DNA from: JAUVPY01 sp034412795
Lineage (GTDB): Bacteria > Chloroflexota > Anaerolineae > 4572-78 > NAK82
Length of the DNA stretch: 64,000 nucleotides
Direction of reading: 5' to 3'
NCBI GenBank assembly: GCA_034412795.1
Contig: DAOUMD010000047.1
Coordinates: 81,510-145,509 of the forward strand
Shown: in pieces, positions 16,040 to 25,237 of the stretch
Layout of the letters: the number at the start of each line of letters is the position of its first letter
How positions within the stretch are numbered: position 1 is the stretch's first letter
Made by a program: the position numbers and the translations under genes
Notes under the pieces: generated by a model
The model's database searches: none
What the model was told of the DNA's origin: nothing
The model's input: the letters and a program-made list of their open reading frames with translations, nothing else

Positions 16040-18769
16040 TTATTGAGGAGGTACCTCATACAAGCCGCCTGTCCTGTAAGCGGATTCGAAGTCGCTGGCC
16101 GAGCCATACAATTGAAGCAGCCGGGCGACCAGGCCGGTCCAGCCGGTCTGGTGACTGGCCCCCAGGCCGGCCCCGTTATCGCCGTGAAAGTATTCGTGGA
16201 AAAGGATGTAGTCACGCCAGTGCGGGTCGGTCTGGAACACGGCTGTAGCGCCGTAGACAGGACGGCGTCCCTGTGCATAGGCATCACGCAGGAAGATGCG
16301 GGCCAGGCGCACGGCGATTTCCTGGCTGACCTGCCATAGGGCCAATTGCCGCCCCGACCCGGTTGGACACTCGACGCTGAACTCGTCCCCGTAATAGGCG
16401 TGCAGATTAACCAGCCCGCGGATGAGCATGAAGTTCATCGGGAACCAGATCGGGCCGCGCCAGTTGGAATTGCCGCCAAACAGGCCGGTGTTAGACTCGG
16501 CCGGCATATAATCCACGCGGTATTCCGTCCCGTTCACGTCGAACACGTAAGGATGCTTCAGGTGATAGCGTGAGATGGAGCGGATGCCGTAGGGGCTCAG
16601 GAATTCATCTTCGTCCAGCATTCTGGACAGGACGCGGCGCAGTTTTCCTTCATCCAGTACAGCCAATAAGCGCCGGTTGGCCACGCCCGGTCGACCCAGC
16701 GTCGGTATTCTCCCTGTCAGTTGGGGGCGATGTTGTCTGAACCAGCGCGCCCGTTCTATGAAGACCGGCAAACTATCGACCATCTCCGATTCGACTGTGG
16801 TGCAGGCAGCCAGGGAGAGCAAGCCAACCAGGGAGCGTACCTTCAAGCGCACGGCGTTGCCATCTGGGAAGCGCAGCACGTCGTAGAAAAAGCCATCCGC
16901 TTCGTCCCACAGCTCGTCCGCCTGCTCGCCAACGCGGTCCATAGCAGCGTTGATCCACAGAAAATGCTCGTAGAACTTGCAGGCCATACCCTGGTAGCCC
17001 GGGTCATGGAGAGCCAGTTCCAGGGCCAGTTGCAACATCATCTGCGCGTAGAAGGCCATCCATATCGTGCCATCCGCCTGGTCTAGATGGCCGCCGGTAG
17101 GCAGTGGCGAGCTGCGGTCAAAGACGCCGATGTTATCCAGCCCCAGGAAGCCGCCTTCGAAAACGTTGTGGCCGTCCAGATCCTTGCGGTTCACCCACCA
17201 GGTGAAGTTCAGCATGAGTTTGTGGAAGGCATTCGCCAGAAAGTCGAGGTCGCCTTGACCGCGCATTTCCTTTTCGATGTGGTAGATATTGGCCACGGCC
17301 CAGGCGTGGACCGGCGGATTGACGTCGCCGAAGTTCCACTCGTAGGCCGGAACCTGGCCGTTGGGATGCAAGTAGTTCTCGTGTAACATCAGTTCAAGCT
17401 GTCCCTTGGCGAAGTCAATGTCCACCATAGCCAGGGCAATAGCGTGGAAGGCCAGATCCCAGGCTGCATACCAGGGATATTCCCACTTGTCCGGCATGGA
17501 GATGATGTCTTCATTGATCATATGATACCAAGCTTTGTTGCGCACCGGAGAACTTCGCAGGCCGGCAAAGTCCTGTATGCCGTGCTCCTGGAGCCACTCG
17601 GTCACGTCATAGTAGTAAAATTGCTTGGTCCACAGCATACCGGCCAGCGCCTGGCGCATCACGCTGGCCGCGTCCGGGGACAGGTTATCCGGCGTGATGC
17701 CGGTGTAAAAGGCGTCCGCCTCTTGCTGGCGGGTGTGGAGTATTTGGTCAAAGTGTGCGCCAAACGGATCGCCCCCGGGGTAGGTTTCGGGCAACGCTTC
17801 CGGGGCCACGTCGCTGAGCCGCAGCCGCACCCTGGTCGCCTCACCCGGCGCCACTGCCAGTGTGTAATGGACGGCAACTTTGGTGCCCGTCCCCGCCGGG
17901 TTGATCGCCTCGGAACGGTCGTTGACGACATAGTTGTGGATGCCATCCTTGACGTACGGTGTGGCGTTCGGCTGGCCGTACAGGCGTTCACTGTTGGTCT
18001 CATTCTCGGTGAACAGGGTTACTACATGGCCTTCGGCGTACAGGTAGCGTGTGCCCAGCGTATCATGGTCGGTCTGCACCGCACTGACGCCCTGGGGGCC
18101 ATCGATCCGGCTCAACATTGGCCGGGGTGTACCCTCTTTCCACGACCAGGTGTTGCGGAACCAGAGCGTGGGCAGTACCTGTAAAACAGCCGTCTCCGGT
18201 CCCCGATTGGCCACGCTGATCACGATAAGTATGTCTTCCGGCGTTTCCTTGGCGTACTCCACAAACACGTCGAAGTAGCGGTCTTCGTCGAAGACACTCG
18301 TGTCCAGCAGCTCGTACTCGAGCTCGTACGGGGTACGCCCCTGGTTGGTGTGCACCAGGTCTGAGTAGGGATAGGCCGCCTGGGGATACTTGTACAGGTA
18401 TTTCATGTAGGAATGGGTCGGTGTGCTGTCCAGGTAGAAGTAGTACTCCTTGACATCCTCCCCGTGGTTGCCCTCGTTGTTGGTCAGGCCAAACAGGCGC
18501 TCTTTGAGGATGGGGTCACGGCCGTTCCACACGGCCAGGGCGAAACACAGGCGCTGCTTCTCGTCCGAGATGCCGGCCAGACCGTCTTCGCCCCAGCGAT
18601 AGGCGCGCGAACGGGCCTGGTCGTGGGAGAAATATTCCCAGGCTGTGCCGTGTTCACTGTAGTCCTCGCGCACCGTCCCCCACTGCCGTTCGCTCAGATA
18701 GGGCCCCCACTTCTTCCAGGGTGAGTTCTTTTCTCTTGCATCTCTCAGCCTATTGGCCTCAACGGTCAT
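16040..18769 (-). CDS. Glucosidase of the GH63/MGH1-like type
   Basis: The 909-residue protein resembles the large bacterial family annotated as glucosidase (glycosyl hydrolase 63-like, (alpha/alpha)6 barrel). Recognisable stretches are WGPYLSERQWGTVREDYS at the N terminus, WDLAFHAIALA and GQVPAYEWNFGDVNPPVHAW in the catalytic barrel, and NWRGPIWFPMNFMLI near the C terminus. No signal peptide is present, so it acts in the cytoplasm, probably on an alpha-glucoside such as a glycosylglycerate or other compatible solute; the substrate is inferred. AAAGGAGAAATACA precedes the ATG. It is the last gene of a same-strand run of membrane/stress-type genes. Confidence 0.85.
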   Translation of the reverse strand: MTVEANRLRDAREKNSPWKKWGPYLSERQWGTVREDYSEHGTAWEYFSHDQARSRAYRWGEDGLAGISDEKQRLCFALAVWNGRDPILKERLFGLTNNEGNHGEDVKEYYFYLDSTPTHSYMKYLYKYPQAAYPYSDLVHTNQGRTPYELEYELLDTSVFDEDRYFDVFVEYAKETPEDILIVISVANRGPETAVLQVLPTLWFRNTWSWKEGTPRPMLSRIDGPQGVSAVQTDHDTLGTRYLYAEGHVVTLFTENETNSERLYGQPNATPYVKDGIHNYVVNDRSEAINPAGTGTKVAVHYTLAVAPGEATRVRLRLSDVAPEALPETYPGGDPFGAHFDQILHTRQQEADAFYTGITPDNLSPDAASVMRQALAGMLWTKQFYYYDVTEWLQEHGIQDFAGLRSSPVRNKAWYHMINEDIISMPDKWEYPWYAAWDLAFHAIALAMVDIDFAKGQLELMLHENYLHPNGQVPAYEWNFGDVNPPVHAWAVANIYHIEKEMRGQGDLDFLANAFHKLMLNFTWWVNRKDLDGHNVFEGGFLGLDNIGVFDRSSPLPTGGHLDQADGTIWMAFYAQMMLQLALELALHDPGYQGMACKFYEHFLWINAAMDRVGEQADELWDEADGFFYDVLRFPDGNAVRLKVRSLVGLLSLAACTTVESEMVDSLPVFIERARWFRQHRPQLTGRIPTLGRPGVANRRLLAVLDEGKLRRVLSRMLDEDEFLSPYGIRSISRYHLKHPYVFDVNGTEYRVDYMPAESNTGLFGGNSNWRGPIWFPMNFMLIRGLVNLHAYYGDEFSVECPTGSGRQLALWQVSQEIAVRLARIFLRDAYAQGRRPVYGATAVFQTDPHWRDYILFHEYFHGDNGAGLGASHQTGWTGLVARLLQLYGSASDFESAYRTGGLYEVPPQ

Positions 18770-18852
18770 TGTATTTCTCCTTTTGGGGTTACTACTCGGA
18801 TTTCACAGAGATTCACAGAGAATACACTGAGGAACACAGAGATTCTTTAGTC

Positions 18853-19641
18853 CTAAACCACCTTGCCCTGAAGGTACTTCAAGCACAACACGAAGACGGC
18901 CACTTGGGATACCACTAGCCAGACCAGTAACAATGTAAGAATGATGGACAAGATGTCGATCCAACGTGAGACCTGGCTCTGCACATACGTTATCTTATCA
19001 CTGGCTGCGCCAACACGCGCCTCAAGGTCGGCTGTATTCACCCGCATCTCCTCCACGCGGGTGTTCATCCGATTCAGCGGCCCGGTGACCCTATCCACCG
19101 CTTCGGTCACAGTTTCTTCCTTCTTTTGTTGAAGTTCCTCGACAAAATCACCCACCGTGAGGGCAGCCTCCTCCATTCCAGTCCGAAGCTGGGCAATCTC
19201 CTCACTACCCGGTACTTCAGCATTGACGAGAGGAATGGCATTGAACGCCTGTATCGCCTCTTCGATGGCGCCCAACGTGTCATACACCGCCCGGATGTTA
19301 TCGCCTGCTTTGTCTATTTTGGGTTGGATGTCCTCACCGACAATCTTAGAGATAGCGTCCAGGGCGATGTTGGACTCTGTCAATTCGCTGCCTGTTTCCT
19401 GTACCCGCTTTTCGGCGCTGTCCAGGGCCGCCGACACCTCCGTCAGAGCAATCACAGTTTCGTGTGATATGCTTTCTACCCGCTGCAAGGCAGTGTTGAT
19501 GGGCGCCAACATCTCGAGAATGGTTTCGGTGGCAGGCGTATTGACAGCCCAGATGCCGATGATGCCAGCCAGGCCAAGCACTAGCATAATGATGCTTATG
19601 ACCAGGCCAACGTATAACAAGATACGCTTGAAGGTGCTCAT
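18853..19641 (-). CDS. Membrane-anchored coiled-coil protein of unknown function
   Basis: The 262-residue protein has one N-terminal transmembrane helix (residues 7-35), a long helical periplasmic/extracellular part of about 180 residues with repeated E/T/A heptad-like patterns (coiled coil), and a second C-terminal hydrophobic helix (about 228-250). This is the layout of a two-helix membrane tether; no enzyme motif is seen. ATAGGAGATTACC precedes the ATG. It lies between the glucosidase and the phosphodiesterase-fusion gene on the same strand. Confidence 0.75.
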   Translation of the reverse strand: MSTFKRILLYVGLVISIIMLVLGLAGIIGIWAVNTPATETILEMLAPINTALQRVESISHETVIALTEVSAALDSAEKRVQETGSELTESNIALDAISKIVGEDIQPKIDKAGDNIRAVYDTLGAIEEAIQAFNAIPLVNAEVPGSEEIAQLRTGMEEAALTVGDFVEELQQKKEETVTEAVDRVTGPLNRMNTRVEEMRVNTADLEARVGAASDKITYVQSQVSRWIDILSIILTLLLVWLVVSQVAVFVLCLKYLQGKVV

Positions 19642-19684
19642 CTTGGTAATCTCCTATTATGCTATTCAAGTCCAGCCTTCATGT

Positions 19685-21772
19685 TCAGGATTCACGGTTT
19701 GTGGTCCCCTTGCCATTCGTATGGGATGCCCACTCCTTGAGAACCCGATGCACCGCCTCCGCGCCGATCAATGGGGCGTCCCCTACCGGCAGCTCGGCTG
19801 GATAAAGCACAAAGGCTTGCGTCTGGTAGCCACCCAGGCCACCGTGACAGCCAATCAACTCCTCGAAGGCGGCCACCTCATTGGTCTCGTGATTGCAGAA
19901 GCTGTTGATCAGGATGTCGGGGGCGTCGGGGAAGCTGTCGCTGCGGCGTAGGTGCTGTGCGGCATTGGTGCCGAAGCCGGCCAGCGGGTTCTCCCCCTCC
20001 ACCCGGTCCTCGGCCAGGTGGTAGCGGCCCTCGGCGCCGACCACGACCGGCCCGTGCTCTTCGGAATGGACCATCACGAAGCCAACCCCCTCGTGCCTGG
20101 CCAGGCCATCCAGCAGGCCGGGATACACTTCTTCGATCTCCTTCAGCATGACGCGTCTGCCCAAACGGGTTCCGTAGATCAGGCCCAAGTTGCCCGAGGC
20201 CAGCACCATAATTTGAGGCAACTCGTCTTCCTTCTCAGCGGCGTTCTTCTCTTCCTCGGAGAGGGCCTCTCCTTCGGGACCCAGGACCACCCCGTCATCG
20301 TGGGTGCTGCCCTTCAGGGCGCTACGCAGTGGACGCTGGACCGCTTTTCGATCGTGCTGTACGGCTTCGGTCAGGAAGACGTTGACATGTTTCCAGTCCT
20401 CGTGCACATCCACGTCGCCCACCACCCGGTATTCCGCAGCCAGCTTCTGGACCAGGTCTTCCAGAGTCATATGGTAACGCTGTTTGAAGGTAGCACCCGC
20501 GCTCTGGCCGTGGTCAGACAGTATGACAAAGTGATAGGGGCGGGGTGTCTCACGGGCCGCGCTCTCCATCCGGGCAAACTGCTGGTCGATCTTGTGCAGC
20601 GCATCAAAAGCGTCGTGGGACTCCACGCCCGAGTGATGGGCCACCTCGTCGTAACCGCCAAAGGTAGTATAGGCGGAGGGCACACCGGCGTACATATCGC
20701 CGATCAAGGTGTAAACGTTTAGCTCGCGCAAAAAGATGGTCATGAAGGCTCGCAAGAAAGGATACTTTCCGCCCCGCTTGTGCTTGTCCAGGCGCGGCTG
20801 CACGTCCTTACGGCGGGCCTGCCGGAACTGATACTTCTCCAGGATGATGTCCCAGATGAACAGGATCAACGTCCGGGTGAAGTTGTAGGGGTTGGCGAAG
20901 TAGGCGTAAAAATCGGCGGTGTGGAAGCGGGATAGATCCTTGATGGTGCTGGCCGTGTTCATCACGTTGGGTGCGTCGCCCGAGAACATATTACCCCGGC
21001 TGGCACCGTCGTCAATCAGCAGGCCGTTTCCATCGGAAAGCTCTTTTTCCAGTCGGGCCAGTTCATCCGGGTTGCTGGAGGCGACGATCATCTTGCGAAC
21101 CCGGTCGTACCAGCGGAAGGCGGGGATGTTGTGGTTGTTCCCGTGCAGCAGCCCGGCCTGGCTGGCGGAGGTTTGCGAGGAGAGGTCGGTCTCCCAACCC
21201 ACCAGCCGGTGACTGCCCGTCTCCAGCCAGCGGGCCATGGTCGGCACGTAGCCCTCGCGAATGGCTTTTTCCAGCACTGGCTCGGCCAGGCCGTCGATCT
21301 CCAGGAACAACACACCCGGCACGTCTGTTTCCTCTACTTCGCCCCGCCGCTTCATACGGCGACGCACCACGTTGCGGTACCAGGAGTTGTCGTCGTCGAT
21401 GGTCAGCAGGCTGCTCAGGATGGTGTTGATGACGGCCAGGCCCAGGGCCAGCAGGATGGCACTTCCCAGGTTCTTTACCTCGAAGCCTTCAACCAGCGCG
21501 CTGGTCAACAGGAGCAACACGGCGTTCAGCACCAACGACAGCAAGCCCAGCGTCAAGACAGCGAAAGGCAGGATCACGTAGGTGAGGATGGGCCACAGCA
21601 GGGCGTTTACCAGGCCGATGACGGCTGCGGCCAGGATGGCCGTGCCCAGGCTGTCCACGCTCACGCCTGGCAGTAGTATGGCCATGACCACCAGCCCCAC
21701 CACCTGGATGGCCCAGATCACCAGGACGCGGACGATGAACCGGATAAGCTCTCTCGTTTTGTTGTCCTTCAT
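19685..21772 (-). CDS. Fusion of 4-TM phage-holin-like domain and type I phosphodiesterase/alkaline phosphatase domain
   Basis: The first 140 or so residues form four transmembrane helices with the layout of the mycobacterial-type four-helix holin family (ending LGSAILLALGLAVINT). A long hydrolase domain follows: LFLEIDGLAEPVLEKAI with the metal-binding Asp, then VPTMARWL and S-QTSASQAG in the nucleophile region, and VILSDHGQSAGA near the end, all typical of nucleotide pyrophosphatase/phosphodiesterases. The protein is 695 residues from the ATG at 21772 (AGGAGGG upstream); the longer frame to 21955 reads through an inserted palindromic element. The hydrolase probably faces the outside of the cell; the substrate is unknown. 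Confidence 0.85.
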   Translation of the reverse strand: MKDNKTRELIRFIVRVLVIWAIQVVGLVVMAILLPGVSVDSLGTAILAAAVIGLVNALLWPILTYVILPFAVLTLGLLSLVLNAVLLLLTSALVEGFEVKNLGSAILLALGLAVINTILSSLLTIDDDNSWYRNVVRRRMKRRGEVEETDVPGVLFLEIDGLAEPVLEKAIREGYVPTMARWLETGSHRLVGWETDLSSQTSASQAGLLHGNNHNIPAFRWYDRVRKMIVASSNPDELARLEKELSDGNGLLIDDGASRGNMFSGDAPNVMNTASTIKDLSRFHTADFYAYFANPYNFTRTLILFIWDIILEKYQFRQARRKDVQPRLDKHKRGGKYPFLRAFMTIFLRELNVYTLIGDMYAGVPSAYTTFGGYDEVAHHSGVESHDAFDALHKIDQQFARMESAARETPRPYHFVILSDHGQSAGATFKQRYHMTLEDLVQKLAAEYRVVGDVDVHEDWKHVNVFLTEAVQHDRKAVQRPLRSALKGSTHDDGVVLGPEGEALSEEEKNAAEKEDELPQIMVLASGNLGLIYGTRLGRRVMLKEIEEVYPGLLDGLARHEGVGFVMVHSEEHGPVVVGAEGRYHLAEDRVEGENPLAGFGTNAAQHLRRSDSFPDAPDILINSFCNHETNEVAAFEELIGCHGGLGGYQTQAFVLYPAELPVGDAPLIGAEAVHRVLKEWASHTNGKGTTNRES

Positions 21773-21789
21773 TATTGTCCCTCCTGAGG

Positions 21790-21955
21790 ATGGTTCAGAA
21801 ATAGGGTAGCACTTTCTCAACTGGACGAATGACGAATGACGAACGATGAAGAGACCTGAGCCAGTAATTGGTCCTTCGTCTTTCGCCTGCCCTGAGCGTA
21901 GCCGAAGGGTCCTTCGTCTGCAATTGTTACCCAATTTCAGAGACTTCTGAACCAT
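21790..21955. mobile_element. Palindrome-ended element, ATGGTTCAGAA family, copy 1
   Basis: ATGGTTCAGAA (21790-21800) and TTCTGAACCAT (21945-21955) are perfect 11-bp inverted termini. The interior contains period-seven GACGAAT and CCTTCGT arrays. About 125 bases match the element at 22842-22983 in inverse orientation with only a few differences; this copy has an extra block of about 20 bases (CCTGCCCTGAGCG...). Together the two copies flank the SDR gene. Confidence 0.7.
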
Positions 21956-22041
21956 GCCCTCCTTATGTTATGTATGCTTTTGTCGGGCTGCGGGTCCTCC
22001 AGCGGGGCGCAGTCCCGCAACTGGCATTCCTCTAGCGTGAT

Positions 22042-22809
22042 CTACAGGCCCGGGCTGAATTGCATCATGCCACCATCCACGAAGAAGGTGGTGGCCGTCA
22101 CGTAACTGGCCTGGTCGGAGGCCAGCCAGACCACCAGGTTGGCGACCTCCGCGGGGTCGGCCATACGGCCCAGCGGAATGGTCGCGTTGAGCTGGGCCAT
22201 CAACTGCGAATCCCCCATGGTCTCCACGTTGATGGGCGTGGCCACGGCGCCGGGGCCGAGGCCCACCACAGTGATGCCGTGCGTCGCCAGCTCGACGCCG
22301 GCGTTGCGGGTCAGCATACGCATGCCGCCCTTGGACAGGCAGTAGGGCGTGTTGCCCGGCATGGGCCAGTCCTCGTGAATGGAGGAGATGTTGATGATGC
22401 GGCCGCCGCTCCCCTGTTTGATCATCTGCTTGGCCGCCAGTTGGGTGCCAAAGAAAGCGCCTTTCAGGTTGATGTCCATGACCTTGTCATACTGGGCTTC
22501 GGTGGTATTCAGAACCGAGGTGCGGGTCTCGATGCCGGCGTTATTGACCAGGATATCCAGCCGGCCGAAGGCCTTCACCGTCTCGTCGACCAGCTTCTGC
22601 ACCTCCTCGACCTGGCTGACGTCGGCCTTAACCGCGATGATTCTGTCCCCCATAGCCTGGACTTGCTCGCGCTCTTCCTGGGTAATGTCTTGATGAACGA
22701 CGTAGTCGACGCACATTGAGGCGCCAGCTTTACCCAACGCCAACACGATCGACTTGCCGATACCGCTGTTGCCACCGGTGACAATGGCGACTTTTCCTTC
22801 AAGGGACAT
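22042..22809 (-). CDS. SDR-family oxidoreductase (glucose 1-dehydrogenase-like)
   Basis: The 255-residue cytoplasmic protein is a classical short-chain dehydrogenase: cofactor motif TGGNSGIGKS (residues 11-20), NNAG, and the catalytic Ser...Tyr-x-x-x-Lys (ISSIHED ... PYCLSKGG). It is of the length and type often called glucose 1-dehydrogenase, though the substrate is not determinable. GAAGGAG precedes the ATG at 22809. The gene is flanked by two inverted copies of a palindrome-ended repeat (21790-21955 and 22842-22983), so the block may be transposable or invertible. Confidence 0.9.
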   Translation of the reverse strand: MSLEGKVAIVTGGNSGIGKSIVLALGKAGASMCVDYVVHQDITQEEREQVQAMGDRIIAVKADVSQVEEVQKLVDETVKAFGRLDILVNNAGIETRTSVLNTTEAQYDKVMDINLKGAFFGTQLAAKQMIKQGSGGRIINISSIHEDWPMPGNTPYCLSKGGMRMLTRNAGVELATHGITVVGLGPGAVATPINVETMGDSQLMAQLNATIPLGRMADPAEVANLVVWLASDQASYVTATTFFVDGGMMQFSPGL

Positions 22810-22841
22810 AGGTACGCTCCTTCTTATTCTTCTCGACTGGC

Positions 22842-22983
22842 ATAGTTCAGATGTCCCTGAAATTGGGTAACAATTGCAGACGAAGGACGAAAGACGAAGG
22901 ACGAATTATTGGCCCAGATCTCTTCGTCGTTCGTCATTCGTCATTCGTCCAGTTGAGAAAGTGTTATCCTATTTCTGAACCAT
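22842..22983. mobile_element. Palindrome-ended element, ATGGTTCAGAA family, copy 2 (inverted)
   Basis: The ends are ATAGTTCAG (22842-22850) and TTCTGAACCAT (22973-22983). Read on the minus strand it follows copy 1 over nearly its whole length, including the GACGAAT heptamers, but lacks the extra 20-base block. It lies directly upstream of the SDR gene. Confidence 0.7.
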
Positions 22984-23107
22984 CCTTCTTGATGTAACTA
23001 TTTGACAATGCCATATTCCCGACGGGGCGACGCAGATCTCGTCGCCCAAGTTTTCTCCGGCGAAGCTGATCATCGGTTGCGAGCGATTCTTTGGCATATC
23101 CATAAGA

Positions 23108-23200
23108 TCACGGCGTTACGATCATGGCAAAAACCACGACGGCGACGATCAGCAAGATGATCAGAGCCACTACCACTCTCTTGACGATTACGTGATGCAT
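23108..23200 (-). CDS. Very small single-pass membrane protein (30 residues)
   Basis: Starting at the ATG at 23200 (AAGGAGAGG upstream), this frame encodes MHHVIVKRV followed by an uninterrupted run of V/I/A/L residues, that is, one transmembrane helix with a short basic N terminus. It begins 17 bases after the stop of the flavoprotein gene and could be a small subunit or regulator of it. No family is recognised; small size keeps confidence moderate. Confidence 0.5.
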   Translation of the reverse strand: MHHVIVKRVVVALIILLIVAVVVFAMIVTP

Positions 23201-23216
23201 GTCAGGCCTCTCCTTA

Positions 23217-24551
23217 TTAGACCATGTCAAAGCGTTCGGTGTGCACATGATCCTGCGGGACACCCAGCTCGGGTAACGCAACTTCCATAGCATCCATTAG
23301 CGGCTCAGGACCGCAGATCATGTACACGAAGCGTTTGTACTGCTTGGGCAGATGGTGGCTCAGGATGTCAGCGGTGATATAGCCGGTCTCGCCCTCCCAG
23401 CCCTCGGGCGGATCATTCAAAACGTAGACGATCTTCAAGTTTATACTGCCGGTCAGTTCCTCCAGTTCCTCGTGCAAGGTCAGGCTCTCCCAGTCATTAC
23501 TCGCATAGAAAAGCACCACCGGACGCACGTCCTCCCGCTCCGCCATGGTCTGGCACATGGAGTACAGCGGCGTGATACCAATCCCACCGCCGATAAACAC
23601 GTAGCCCATCGCTTGCTCGCGGTCGATGGAGAACACGCCGTGGGGGCCGAACAGCCACATCTGGTGGCCGGGCTTGAGGGCGGTCACCTCTTCACCGGAC
23701 CAGTCGCCCAGGTTCTTGATGGTGAAAGTAACCGGGCCGCCGGGCGGGACATCACCGCTGGACGACATAGAAATCGGGTGCTGGCCCAACCCAAACGGGG
23801 TGCGGCCTGTCTTCAGCCAGGCAAACTGGCCCGGCTCAAACGCAAACCCGTTATGCCCTACTGGCTTCAGCACCAGCGTGCGGGCGTCACCTTGCTCCGG
23901 TCTGTTCTCGACCACCTCCCATTTCTTGCTCCAATTCAGGATCGGCACCAGGATCTTGTACCACAGCAGCAAGCCTATCACCAGGATGGTGTACACTAAC
24001 CAAACTGTTCGCATAGCGACGGTGGTGGTATATTTGCCCAGGATGAAGATGTGAACCAGGGCGGCCACAACCACGAAGAGGGCAAACAGGCCGTGTATGA
24101 CGTACCACACCTCGTAACGGATGCGCAGCCGTTTGCGTAAAACTGAGGTTAGGACCAGCAGGATCAAAGCGTATAGGGCCAGCGCGGCGGTCCTGGTGGC
24201 CAGGTTGGCGCAACTGGCGAAGGGGTTGAGCCAACACTTGGCTGGATACCCTGAGATGACCAGCAAGATGGGGTGGGCCAACAGGAAACCAAGGGCCGCC
24301 ATGCCCATCAGGTTGTGGAACAGTTGCAGAGCATCCTCCCCAAAGGCCGAGGCCGCAGACTTGATGCGCGAGATGAGCGCGAATTCGAGAGCCATGAGCG
24401 CATAGCCGACGAATCCAGCGCCCACGCCGAGGGCCACCAACGGGCTCGGCGCGACCCGATCGGGATTGGACAGGACAGCCGTTGCCAGTGGCAACAGCAC
24501 CAGGAACAGATATAGTCCAAACCATAGGATGCCACGTACCATTAGTCTCAT
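23217..24551 (-). CDS. Ferric-reductase-like transmembrane flavoprotein with FNR-type domain
   Basis: The 444-residue protein has about six N-terminal membrane helices (to residue ~215) with histidines suited to b-type haem, including FHNLMGMAALGFLLAHP and GLFALFVVVAALVHIF. A ferredoxin-reductase-type module follows: FAD-binding GQHPISMSS, NAD(P)-binding FIGGGIGITPLYSM and the C-terminal MICGPEPLMDA. It transfers electrons from NAD(P)H through FAD and haem across the membrane, probably to a metal or oxygen; the acceptor is unknown. GAGGAGATAATTTGTC precedes the ATG. It belongs to the same-strand membrane gene run. Confidence 0.88.
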   Translation of the reverse strand: MRLMVRGILWFGLYLFLVLLPLATAVLSNPDRVAPSPLVALGVGAGFVGYALMALEFALISRIKSAASAFGEDALQLFHNLMGMAALGFLLAHPILLVISGYPAKCWLNPFASCANLATRTAALALYALILLVLTSVLRKRLRIRYEVWYVIHGLFALFVVVAALVHIFILGKYTTTVAMRTVWLVYTILVIGLLLWYKILVPILNWSKKWEVVENRPEQGDARTLVLKPVGHNGFAFEPGQFAWLKTGRTPFGLGQHPISMSSSGDVPPGGPVTFTIKNLGDWSGEEVTALKPGHQMWLFGPHGVFSIDREQAMGYVFIGGGIGITPLYSMCQTMAEREDVRPVVLFYASNDWESLTLHEELEELTGSINLKIVYVLNDPPEGWEGETGYITADILSHHLPKQYKRFVYMICGPEPLMDAMEVALPELGVPQDHVHTERFDMV

Positions 24552-24568
24552 GACAAATTATCTCCTCA

Positions 24569-24784
24569 CTATTGTCTGCCGGGGCCGCCGGGGATATCGA
24601 GACCGACGAGGGCACCCACCCAAGCTAACAGGACAAAAAGGGCCAGAAGTGGCCTTTCGATAACTTCTCTTCCGTACAGAAAAGCCACGACACCTAGCAG
24701 GGCGATCAAGATGCTCATGGCAACCGATAATTTAGCGATCCGTGACGGCTTGCTCTTTTTATTGCTTTCTTTCTCTTCAGGCAT
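24569..24784 (-). CDS. Small two-helix membrane protein
   Basis: The 71-residue protein has a charged N terminus (PEEKESNKKSKPSRIAK), two hydrophobic helices (about residues 19-37 and 45-62) and a short glycine-rich tail. No family is recognised. The ribosome binding site is GGAG with a seven-base spacer. It ends 17 bases before the flavoprotein start and is probably translated with it. Confidence 0.65.
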   Translation of the reverse strand: MPEEKESNKKSKPSRIAKLSVAMSILIALLGVVAFLYGREVIERPLLALFVLLAWVGALVGLDIPGGPGRQ

Positions 24785-24857
24785 CTTATGGCTCCCTCAC
24801 CGTCTGTCAGGATTGCGTGGGACCAACAAATCAAAGTTACCGGATAGTCCTTGCAGA

Positions 24858-25217
24858 TCATGTATCCCCTTCGGCTTTTTCGGAGCGTTCCTCAAGTTCC
24901 CACCGACGCACTTTCCGAACGACATCAAAGAGCATGAGCAAAATGATAACGCCATTCAACCCGTAAAAAATCGTGATCAGCTTGGCGATGGGTGTGGTAG
25001 GTGAGAAGTCACCGTATCCAATGGTGGTCAAGGTGACAACCACAAAGTAGAACGAATCCAACCAGCTCCATCCTTCCAGCCAGTGATAAAGCGCAGCACC
25101 AACCCCGATGATGATGAATACATAGATAAAGATGGGGCGGGTACTCTGGTCGACGAGCAAATCAAGAAGTAGGAGACGCCCGATGGAAAATCTTCGGTGT
25201 TTCTTAGCTTGACTCAT
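24858..25217 (-). CDS. Two-transmembrane potassium channel protein
   Basis: The 119-residue protein has two membrane helices around a pore loop containing the selectivity filter TTIGYGDFSP, the signature of a K+ channel subunit (Ion_trans_2). It would act as a tetramer. No RCK/TrkA regulatory domain is attached. The C terminus is highly charged (RKVRRWELEERSEKAEG). GAGGATACACA precedes the ATG. It follows the UPF0114 gene by about 20 bases, which suggests co-translation. Confidence 0.9.
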   Translation of the reverse strand: MSQAKKHRRFSIGRLLLLDLLVDQSTRPIFIYVFIIIGVGAALYHWLEGWSWLDSFYFVVVTLTTIGYGDFSPTTPIAKLITIFYGLNGVIILLMLFDVVRKVRRWELEERSEKAEGDT

Positions 25218-25237
25218 TGTGTATCCTCAGGTTTTGC

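Noticed and set aside
19952..20722. Plus-strand frame of 256 codons inside the phosphodiesterase fusion gene
   Set aside because: It lies opposite a gene with clear hydrolase motifs and has no ribosome binding site or family pattern.
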